DNA from: Petrimonas sp.
GTDB taxonomy: Bacteria; Bacteroidota; Bacteroidia; Bacteroidales; Dysgonomonadaceae
Assembly: GCA_012839475.1 (NCBI GenBank)
Contig: DUNG01000020.1
Location: 62,001-126,000, forward strand
DNA: 64,000 nucleotides
Direction of reading: 5' to 3'
This document shows, one piece after another, positions 36,508 to 43,273 of this stretch (position 1 is its first letter; each line of letters starts with the position of its first letter). The translations under genes and the position numbers were made by a program. A model generated the notes under the pieces. It made no database searches. It was not told the DNA's origin and saw only the letters and a program-made list of their open reading frames with translations.

Positions 36508-38217
36508 ATGATGAGAAAAGTATATATCACCTTAATGGCCTTGGCAGTTGCCGTGGGACTGGATGCTCAAACACAGGACTCACTGCTGCGCCGCCAGCTG
36601 GAACTGGAGCGCGACTTCAACCCCACCCTGCTCGATGCCAACAAGATCACATCACTTCCTGCATTGCGGGAACCCACGGTTCAAAAAGCCAACACCAACT
36701 ATTCCACCTGGGCAGGCAGGGTTACGCCCCCCCTGGAGATCGCGTTACCCAAGCCCGGGGAAATCATGACGGCTATCCCCTACAACACGAAGAAAGGGCA
36801 CCTCGCATTTCACGCGGGCAACTATGCCAACCTCGACGGGCTGTTTGGGTACCGGCTGCTTGATAGCCAGGAACACCAGCTCGGCTTTACCTTCCTGCAT
36901 AACTCGACCAACGGGGATGTGAACTTCGTGCAGAGCCCAATCCCGGAAGGGAATAAAGCCTACGCGTTGGATAACACGGGGCGACTGAAGTACCACCACA
37001 CGGCCGAAAAGTTCGCCCTCGACATGCAGTTCTCCTATCTCGATTCCCGATTCAACTACTACGGGAACGACTTCGAGGCTGACCGCCATTTCAACAACGA
37101 GAGGCAACGATTGGGGGTGATGAACGCCCGTGTTGGTTTGGAGACAAAATCTCTTGAAAAACTGAACCTGAACGGGTTCGTCGACTTCAAGAACTTCTCG
37201 ACCAAATTTGGGGACACGCTTACCGTGCCCGGTATTAAAGGAAATCAGGTGCACGCTCTTGTCGGTGTCGCCAAGCCATTCAAAGAGGGCGACCACAAGG
37301 TAGGAATAGATGGGTCGATTTTTGCCACCCTATACAAGGGCGACCTACGCAACTACTCGCACTTGAACGCGGCCCCCTACCTGCAACTGGGTGGGCTCAA
37401 CTGGCACGCTCGATTGGGCGCGGACGTGCTTTTTAAAAAAAGGGGAGATTTTCAAGTAAGGGTGGTGCCTAACGCGGCTATTCAGTGGGGGGTAACCGAC
37501 CGTTCGTCGCTCTACGCACGTATCCACGGAGGGTATGATCCCAACACCTACCTCTGCATGATGGAGGAGTCGCGCCACGTGGCCCCGTTTGGGAGCGTGA
37601 GACCCTCTTTCACCCTCGTGAGCCTGGAAGCCGGTGCAAAGATAGGCGAGATAAGTGGCTTTCGCTTCGACATCCTGGGAGGGTTCAACAAGACCGACGA
37701 CGCACACTTCCTGCTGCTTAACGGCGGTCAGGCTCCGAGTGACGCGTCCAACCCGTTCATCGAGGTACTGCGTCCCGTGTACGCTAACCTCTCCCACTCC
37801 TTCATCGGTGGGGGGATTAGCACGAACGTGTATGCACCCCTACAGCTCTCGCTACGACTGAAAAAGAATTTTTACAAAGTGACAGACCTTACCATTAACG
37901 AAGTAACCATCAGCGACCCCAAGGCGTACAACAAACCAGGGATTGAACTAGATGTTCAAGGCACCTGGCAAGTGACAAACAGCTTGAAGTTCACCGCAGG
38001 ATACCACTTTGAGGGCGACCGCTGGTCCTATTTCAATGGTGAGGAGGTCGAGATGGGTGTTATCAACGACCTCAACGTGGGCGCGGTGTACACGATCAAC
38101 GATTCCTTTTCGCTCAACGTGAAAGCCAACAACCTGCTGTTCCAGCATTACGATATCTGGTATGGCTATCCCGCTCAGGGGTTCAACGCGTCAGGTGGTT
38201 TCACGTTTAGTTTTTAA
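36508..38217 (+). CDS. Outer-membrane beta-barrel protein (TonB-receptor-like)
   Basis: This 569-residue protein has a signal peptide (ending LDAQ) followed by a polar start (RRQLELERDFNPTLLDANKI) and regularly alternating amphipathic strands up to a terminal aromatic residue (FNASGGFTFSF), the hallmark of outer-membrane barrels. There is no complete plug domain, so it is not an ordinary TonB receptor. It follows the TPR protein by 72 bases and probably works with it. The start has two adjacent ATG codons (36508 and 36511). The substrate or function is unknown. Confidence 0.75.
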   Translation: MMRKVYITLMALAVAVGLDAQTQDSLLRRQLELERDFNPTLLDANKITSLPALREPTVQKANTNYSTWAGRVTPPLEIALPKPGEIMTAIPYNTKKGHLAFHAGNYANLDGLFGYRLLDSQEHQLGFTFLHNSTNGDVNFVQSPIPEGNKAYALDNTGRLKYHHTAEKFALDMQFSYLDSRFNYYGNDFEADRHFNNERQRLGVMNARVGLETKSLEKLNLNGFVDFKNFSTKFGDTLTVPGIKGNQVHALVGVAKPFKEGDHKVGIDGSIFATLYKGDLRNYSHLNAAPYLQLGGLNWHARLGADVLFKKRGDFQVRVVPNAAIQWGVTDRSSLYARIHGGYDPNTYLCMMEESRHVAPFGSVRPSFTLVSLEAGAKIGEISGFRFDILGGFNKTDDAHFLLLNGGQAPSDASNPFIEVLRPVYANLSHSFIGGGISTNVYAPLQLSLRLKKNFYKVTDLTINEVTISDPKAYNKPGIELDVQGTWQVTNSLKFTAGYHFEGDRWSYFNGEEVEMGVINDLNVGAVYTINDSFSLNVKANNLLFQHYDIWYGYPAQGFNASGGFTFSF

Positions 38218-38222
38218 AGCGC

Positions 38223-38253
38223 TTGCAAAACTATTTGATTTTGTGTACTTTCG
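38223..38253 (+). promoter_or_regulatory. Candidate promoter of the penicillin-binding protein gene
   Basis: TTG at 38223-38225 and TACTTTCG at 38246-38253 are 20 bases apart. The -7 box differs from TAnnTTTG at one position. The predicted leader is about 110 bases. Confidence 0.4.
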
Positions 38254-38373
38254 CGCTGGTTAATTTCATCGTGCGACATCACGAAAAGAAAGTCAAAAAA
38301 GTGTAATACTAAACAAGGTACGGCAGAAGAAGAGCAGTACGCGACGTTGCGGATGTAGGGAATATTAAAAAGC

Positions 38374-40770
38374 ATGAGCAAGAAACGCAATACAGCAAAG
38401 AAAATGGCCAAGGTAACCGACAAGTGGAACAAGCGGCGCATCGTGAAAGCCTTGTGGAAGCTGTTTGGGTTGGCCGTGGCCGTGGGCATCCTCTTTTTTG
38501 TCCTCGTCTCGACAGGTGCCGTTGGCTACCTCCCCGAGATTGAAGAGCTGGAAAACCCGATTGACAAGTACGCATCGCAAGTGATCACGTCCGACAACCA
38601 ACTGCTTTTCACCTACTCGCTGAGCGATGAGAACCGCATCTTCGTGGATTACATGGACCTTTCGCCACACCTGATTAACGCCTTGGTCTCCACCGAAGAT
38701 ATCCGCTACTACTTGCACTCCGGTATCGACGTGATTGGCCTGGGTAGGGCCATGTTTAAAACCATCATACTTAACCAAAAAGGCGGAGGGGGAGGCAGCA
38801 CGATCACCCAGCAACTAGCCAAGCTCCTCTATTCGCCCAGGGCCAATAACAAGATTCAGCGGGCGTTTCAAAAGCCAATCGAATGGGTTATCGCCGCCAA
38901 GCTGGAGCGCTACTACAGCAAAGATGAGATCATCAATCTCTACCTGAATAAGTACGACTTCAATTACAACGCGATAGGCATCGAGTCGGCTGCGCGTACC
39001 TACTTTAATAAGACGCCTGACGAACTACAGGTAGAGGAGGCCGCCACACTGGTAGGTATGCTGAAAAACTCCTCCCTCTATAACCCGGTGCGACGTCCGG
39101 AGGTGACCCGCGAGCGGCGCAACGTGGTGCTATCTCAGATGAGAAAGGCCAGGCACCTCACCCGGGCGGAGACCGATTCGCTCCAGCAACTGCCGCTCGA
39201 CATCGATTTCAACCGATCAAGCCACGTCGACATCTCAGCGCCCTACTACCGCCAACATCTGGCAAAAATCATGATGGCCAAAAAGCCCGAGAGAAAGAAC
39301 TACGCCACGTGGCAGCGACAACAGTTCACGGAAGATTCGCTGGCATGGCTAGAAGATCCCCTCTACGGGTGGTGCAACAAGAACCAGAAACAAGACGGTT
39401 CCTATTACAACATCTACACCGATGGGTTAAAAATCTACTCCACCCTCGATTCTCGCATGCAGCGGCATGCCGAAGATGCAATGACAGAGCATTTGGGCGA
39501 TTACCTTCAAGACCTTTTCTTCCAGGAGAAGAAAGGAAGGAGCTACGCCCCCTACTCCTACGAGTTTAGAGGGCAGGTTGAACAACTGATGGCAACAGCA
39601 ATGCGGCAAACCGATCGATACCGCATCCTTAGAAACGGGGGGATGAGCGAGGAAGAGATCCTGAAGCATTTCAAAGAGGAACCGGTAGAGATGAAGGTCT
39701 TTTCATGGGAACATCGCGAGGTCGACACAATTATGACCCCCTGGGACTCCATCCGCTACCACAACCACTTCCTCCGGTCGGGCTTCATGGCCCTGGAACC
39801 ACAAACCGGGCACGTGAAGGCCTACGTGGGCGGTCCCGACTTCAAGTACTTTAAATACGATATGGTCTCCACCGGCAAGCGGCAGATTGGCTCCACCATC
39901 AAGCCATTCCTCTACACGCTGGCCATGGAAGAGGGCATAACGCCTTGCGATGGCATGATACACGAACAGGTGACGCTCATGACCGAGACCGGCGAGCCTT
40001 GGGAGCCGAGGAACACCCGCGAGGCGAGCGGCGAATTCGTGACCGTCAAGTGGGGATTACAAAACTCCGATAACTGGGTCACCGCTTACCTGATGCAGCA
40101 GCTCTCACCCTATACATTTGCCCGTATGCTGGAATCGTTTGGACTGAAAACCCCGGCCGACCCTGTGGTATCGCTGGCGTTAGGGCCAAATGATGCCTCG
40201 GTCTACGAAATGGTGGGCGCGTACTCCTCGTTCGTGAACAAAGGAATCCGCGTGGAACCACTACTGGTCACCCGTATTGAAGACTCAACGGGCAAAGAGG
40301 TCGCCACGTTCGTACCCAAGACGAGGGAGGTTTTCAGCGAGAACAGCTCCTACAAGATGCTCGATATGCTGACCGCCGTGGTGGATGGCGGCTCGGGAGG
40401 TCGGTTACGCTGGAGGTACAATCTCAAGGGGCCGATAGGCGCGAAAACCGGAACGACCAACAACAACTCAGACGGCTGGTTCATGTCGTTCACACCCGAC
40501 CTGGTGGCCGGCTGCTGGGTGGGCGGGGATGATCCCACGATTCACTTCGACGGGATGGCATATGGACAGGGAGCGAGTATGGCACTCCCCGTCCATGGAC
40601 TGTTTTATCAAAAGATTTACGCCGATCCCGAGTTAAACTACCGCGACGAAGGCTCATTTGATATCCCTGCCGGATTTGACCCCTGCCAAGGCTCACAACG
40701 CTACTCGCCCGACTTTTACCAGGAGGGGCAACCCATTATCGAGGAGGGGATCGACGACCTATTCAACTGA
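38374..40770 (+). CDS. mrcA: Class A penicillin-binding protein 1A (transglycosylase/transpeptidase)
   Basis: This bifunctional peptidoglycan synthase is anchored by one N-terminal transmembrane helix (about residues 30-50). The GT51 domain has catalytic E108 in STEDIRYYLHSGID and GGGSTITQQLAKLLY. The transpeptidase domain has the active serine S507 in IGSTIKPF, the SDN-type motif QNSDNWVTAY and KTGTTNNNSDGW. The length (798 residues) is typical. The gene ends 18 bases before the convergent truncated TonB gene, with no terminator visible between them. Confidence 0.95.
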   Translation: MSKKRNTAKKMAKVTDKWNKRRIVKALWKLFGLAVAVGILFFVLVSTGAVGYLPEIEELENPIDKYASQVITSDNQLLFTYSLSDENRIFVDYMDLSPHLINALVSTEDIRYYLHSGIDVIGLGRAMFKTIILNQKGGGGGSTITQQLAKLLYSPRANNKIQRAFQKPIEWVIAAKLERYYSKDEIINLYLNKYDFNYNAIGIESAARTYFNKTPDELQVEEAATLVGMLKNSSLYNPVRRPEVTRERRNVVLSQMRKARHLTRAETDSLQQLPLDIDFNRSSHVDISAPYYRQHLAKIMMAKKPERKNYATWQRQQFTEDSLAWLEDPLYGWCNKNQKQDGSYYNIYTDGLKIYSTLDSRMQRHAEDAMTEHLGDYLQDLFFQEKKGRSYAPYSYEFRGQVEQLMATAMRQTDRYRILRNGGMSEEEILKHFKEEPVEMKVFSWEHREVDTIMTPWDSIRYHNHFLRSGFMALEPQTGHVKAYVGGPDFKYFKYDMVSTGKRQIGSTIKPFLYTLAMEEGITPCDGMIHEQVTLMTETGEPWEPRNTREASGEFVTVKWGLQNSDNWVTAYLMQQLSPYTFARMLESFGLKTPADPVVSLALGPNDASVYEMVGAYSSFVNKGIRVEPLLVTRIEDSTGKEVATFVPKTREVFSENSSYKMLDMLTAVVDGGSGGRLRWRYNLKGPIGAKTGTTNNNSDGWFMSFTPDLVAGCWVGGDDPTIHFDGMAYGQGASMALPVHGLFYQKIYADPELNYRDEGSFDIPAGFDPCQGSQRYSPDFYQEGQPIIEEGIDDLFN

Positions 40771-40788
40771 TTTCACGCTCATCCGATA

Positions 40789-41463
40789 CTACTTTTTGAC
40801 CGCGTACCCAACCACCACAACCGCGTTTTCAGGCGTGGTACCATCGTACGCTTCCACCCCGTCACCCTGCAAGCGAAAAACAAATGACAGTCCCGAGGTC
40901 ATACTGGTTGGTTCACCGTTAAGGGTAGCCGGTGTCCAGTCGGGCATCTGCTCGATTACCCGCCTAACCTCTTGACCCAACAAGGCGTTCACCTCCTCAT
41001 GAAACCTCACGAAAGTCACTTTACCCTTGCTATCCACGCTAAAAACGGCAGACACTAGACCTTGAACGCCAGCCTCTTGGGCTTTCACCGGGTACCTGAT
41101 ATTATTGGCCATGTAACTGAACATTGCCCTCTCCCCACCGGGAAACTCAGCCGACTTCTTGTTCTCGTCAGCACCCTGCTCACCATCGCTTTTACCGGCA
41201 TCCCCCGACTGACCATCCTGCTTGCTGTCATCGCTTAAAGAAAACTGTATGGGTATAGTGAAATAGACGTTGACCGCCTTACCTCTTTGAGTTCCCGGTT
41301 TCCAAGCGGGCATCGCTTCAACCACCCTCACTGCCTCTCCATCGAGGGAGGGGTCTACACCACGCATGACCTCCACGTTGGATACCTTGCCTGTCTTGGT
41401 AACCACGAAGCGGACGATAACCCTTCCTTGAATCCCGTGATCTTTCGCGATTATATAATCGAA
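40789..41463 (-). pseudogene. Tandem TonB-C domain protein, N-terminus lost at the prophage edge
   Basis: The frame encodes one nearly complete TonB C-terminal domain (GIQGRVIVRFVVTKTGK, VEAMPAWKPGTQRGK), a Q/D/G/K-rich linker, and a second complete one (NNIRYPVKAQEAGVQG, VIEQMPDWTPATLNGE). Going toward the N-terminus, similarity stops at about position 41455, where the conserved tyrosine-proline is replaced, and a TGA follows at 41464-41466. Intact relatives carry a signal anchor or an M56 domain before these repeats. No proper start exists: the only in-frame options are GTG codons inside the first domain. The loss coincides with the left end of the prophage, so insertion is the likely cause. 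Confidence 0.75.
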
Positions 41464-41598
41464 AATTCAAATTGTACACAAATTTAAAACAAAATGCGCG
41501 AAAAACAAGTGGTGTGGTTTTGTTTTAATGGGATACTATCATGCCATTTAAACAGCATTTAAATGGCTTTAACCAGGTTGTTTTATGTTATATAACAT
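41448..41598. repeat. Cluster of four inverted repeats at the prophage left end
   Basis: CGATTATATAATCG at 41448-41461 is a perfect 14-bp palindrome spanning the host-phage breakpoint. TTAAAACAAAA (41484-41494) pairs with TTTTGTTTTAA (41518-41528). GCCATTTAAA and TTTAAATGGC (41543-41552, 41558-41567) are 5 bases apart. ATGTTATATAACAT (41585-41598) is a perfect palindrome. Candidate roles are recombinase or transposase binding sites and repressor operators. Otherwise the 350 bases between the TonB fragment and the first phage gene hold only the promoter and RNA element listed separately. Confidence 0.7.
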
Positions 41599-41677
41599 GT
41601 TCTCTCGTTTGCGCGTCTCGAGTAAATAACATTACTTTGTTCCTGCTAATCTACATATATTCTTGGGCAAACAAATC

Positions 41678-41685
41678 TACCTTTG
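41678..41685 (+). promoter_or_regulatory. Candidate -7 box of the phage left-end transcript
   Basis: TACCTTTG matches TAnnTTTG exactly. Transcription would begin near 41692, about ten bases before the closing stem of the C4-like RNA. No -33 box stands at normal spacing. Confidence 0.45.
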
Positions 41686-41702
41686 TTTAATCAAGATAAA
41701 CG

Positions 41703-41790
41703 GCGGCGCCCGCTATGGTGGCGGCATGGAAACTACCCCGCAACCCTTCGCCCAGCGTATGTGGATTAGCACACCTACGGCGGGCGTTGC
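41703..41790 (+). ncRNA. Candidate C4-like structured antisense RNA
   Basis: Positions 41703-41714 can pair with 41779-41790 in a 12-bp closing stem (seven uninterrupted GC pairs, 41707-41713 with 41780-41786, plus flanking GC and GU pairs). The enclosed region contains smaller hairpins, for example TGTG-GATTAG-CACA. It lies between a -7 box and a BRO/KilA-like regulator gene 25 bases downstream. In phages such as P1/P7, C4 antisense RNA sits in front of and represses the antirepressor gene, and the position and folding are alike here. The same bases encode a 26-residue reading frame (41726-41806) whose PQPFAQRMW-type sequence is probably a by-product of conserved RNA. Confidence 0.5.
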
Positions 41791-41814
41791 TCTTTTATCG
41801 TAATTCTTTTTAAT

Positions 41815-42357
41815 ATGCTAAACAAAAAGAATGAAGCCGGCATCTTACTGCCCATGACCGTGACCGAAGGGGTCACGGTGAACGTGCTGCCTAACCACGT
41901 TCACGAGTACCTGATGACAACCAAAGAGGTTGCGAAAGGGTATGGCGTAACAGAATACGCCATTAGAAAAAACAAGCTCTCTCTTTCAAATGAACTTGTC
42001 GAGGGCAAGCATTTTGAAATTGCCGTTACTATTGGTAACGGCGGGCTAAACATCCCACACAACGCTATTTTATGGACAAAGCGCGGCATCGTTCGCCTCG
42101 GCTTCACGATGCGGAGCGAACGCGCTAAGCTCTTTCGCGATTGGGCGGAAGAGTTGATCATTGCCGTTGATGAGCATCGCGAGGTATGCGCCACCGTGCC
42201 TGCAAGAAAACGAAGTACGGCAAAGCGCAATCACAACCGCCTCACGCCGGCTCGACTGGTGGACATCTTGGCGGACGTGTGCCGCATCGATGACAAAGAG
42301 CTCCGCTTGCGAATCACCGACAAGTTAATGGGAAAGGGGGTGCAAGATGGCCGTTGA
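41815..42357 (+). CDS. Phage regulatory protein, BRO/KilA-N-like antirepressor candidate
   Basis: This 180-residue protein has a helix-turn-helix-like stretch (TTKEVAKGYGVTEYAIRKNK), followed by WTKRGIVRLGFTMRSERAKLFRDWAEELI, a motif common in BRO-N/antirepressor-type phage proteins. The C-terminus (RKRSTAKRNHNRLTPARLVDI) is basic and helical. The TTG-free start ATG at 41815 is the first in frame. It is preceded by the C4-like RNA and overlaps the next gene by 11 bases. Its likely role is control of the lysis-lysogeny switch. The family assignment rests on motif resemblance and is moderate. Confidence 0.55.
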   Translation: MLNKKNEAGILLPMTVTEGVTVNVLPNHVHEYLMTTKEVAKGYGVTEYAIRKNKLSLSNELVEGKHFEIAVTIGNGGLNIPHNAILWTKRGIVRLGFTMRSERAKLFRDWAEELIIAVDEHREVCATVPARKRSTAKRNHNRLTPARLVDILADVCRIDDKELRLRITDKLMGKGVQDGR

Positions 42358-42574
42358 ATTCAAAGACGATCGATTCGTCATCACCGTGGTTACCAACACG
42401 AATCCCATCGAGAGCTGGTTGGAGCTACACGATGAAATACTTTACGTGCTTGGTAGTGTTGACGCGCAATTGCATGGAACGGAAACACCGTGGCGCATGC
42501 TTCATCTTTTATCGGATATGATGCCTGAGTTTGAAACGGCACTTAAAATGCACCCGAGGAAAAAGGGCTCGTGA
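42347..42574 (+). CDS. Small phage protein of unknown function
   Basis: This 75-residue acidic protein starts within the last codons of the regulator gene, so the two are translated together. It has no signal peptide, membrane segment or recognisable domain; the middle (WLELHDEILYVLGSVDAQLHGTE) looks helical. A terminator follows immediately. It could be a partner of the upstream regulator, by position only. Confidence 0.6.
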   Translation: MAVEFKDDRFVITVVTNTNPIESWLELHDEILYVLGSVDAQLHGTETPWRMLHLLSDMMPEFETALKMHPRKKGS

Positions 42575-42577
42575 AAT

Positions 42578-42601
42578 AAAAGCGGGGTTTTCCCCGCTTT
42601 T
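42578..42601 (+). terminator. Terminator of the phage regulator operon
   Basis: A 10-bp perfect hairpin, AAAAGCGGGG-TTTT-CCCCGCTTTT, lies four bases after the stop of the 75-residue gene. It separates the regulator transcript from the lipoprotein gene. Confidence 0.9.
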
Positions 42602-42602
42602 A

Positions 42603-42633
42603 TTGCTATTCCATTTATTTTTTAATACCTTTA
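42603..42633 (+). promoter_or_regulatory. Candidate promoter of the phage lipoprotein gene
   Basis: TTG at 42603-42605 and TACCTTTA at 42626-42633 are 20 bases apart. The -7 box has one mismatch to TAnnTTTG. It starts right after the preceding terminator, giving the lipoprotein gene its own transcript. Confidence 0.5.
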
Positions 42634-42665
42634 CGTTCAAAATCAACCAATTAAAAACGATTATT

Positions 42666-43226
42666 ATGAAACGGATATTATTTTTACTGATGACCATCGC
42701 GCTTGCTTTTGTCGGCTGCGAAAAGTCTGACGGGAAACTTGACCCTAACGCCACGCTAAGCATCCGTCCCGCCGCCGGCGTGAAGCTGCGTTCCACGAAC
42801 CCGGAACATCTCACGGCGCTGGAGATTGTTCAACAAACGACAACCATGGTTTTTATTCCCCCGACCACGAATCAGCCCGCTTACCGCGGCTTTTCAGAAG
42901 CACAACGGGATTTAAACCCTGATGACCCGAGACTGAAGATGTGGGGTGGGGACATTATCACCGCCGAGGGCATGCTTGTAGAGGACTTTATCCGCGCGAA
43001 AAACGTCGTGCTCACGATTGATTACAGGATAATTGACGGTAGCGACAGGATAGACACCATTGCCTACATTCCCAACAAAACGCTGCAGGACGCTTACGTT
43101 ATCATCAAGCCAGCCTTTGATTCTGGCGACTATGAAGCCGTTTACCAGGTGTTCGATAACGCGTATCGTTTTATCCCGATAACCGGAACCGAGTACGCTG
43201 AATTGCAAAAGCAAGGGAAAAACTAA
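42666..43226 (+). CDS. Phage-encoded lipoprotein, candidate lysogenic conversion / exclusion factor
   Basis: This 186-residue protein has a lipoprotein signal with lipobox AFVGC (Cys18) and a beta-rich mature part without known domains (VVLTIDYRIIDGSD, DAYVIIKPAFDSGDYEAVYQVFDNAYRFIP). It has its own promoter and is bracketed by terminators on both sides, the layout of a moron, a cargo gene expressed from the silent prophage. Outer-membrane lipoproteins of this sort, such as T5 Llp or phi80 Cor, block superinfection by masking receptors. That role is a hypothesis here. The ATG at 42666 is chosen because it starts the signal peptide. Confidence 0.75.
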   Translation: MKRILFLLMTIALAFVGCEKSDGKLDPNATLSIRPAAGVKLRSTNPEHLTALEIVQQTTTMVFIPPTTNQPAYRGFSEAQRDLNPDDPRLKMWGGDIITAEGMLVEDFIRAKNVVLTIDYRIIDGSDRIDTIAYIPNKTLQDAYVIIKPAFDSGDYEAVYQVFDNAYRFIPITGTEYAELQKQGKN

Positions 43227-43245
43227 TCTCGTTAACACTGTTTTG

Positions 43246-43273
43246 AAAAAAGGGGACGAAAAACCCCTTTTTT
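43246..43273. terminator. Bidirectional terminator between lipoprotein and tail operons
   Basis: AAAAAAGGGG (43246-43255) and CCCCTTTTTT (43264-43273) form a 10-bp stem with A and T runs on both sides, so it can stop both the plus-strand lipoprotein transcript and the long minus-strand tail transcript. The tail gene's stop codon lies at its edge. Confidence 0.88.

Noticed and set aside
41726-41806. Small reading frame of 26 codons upstream of the phage regulator
   Set aside because: It overlaps a strong RNA fold and has no ribosome-binding context of note. I consider the RNA structure the more likely conserved element.
42347-42574. Toxin-antitoxin pair with the upstream regulator
   Set aside because: The overlap and small size fit, but neither protein shows a toxin or antitoxin motif.
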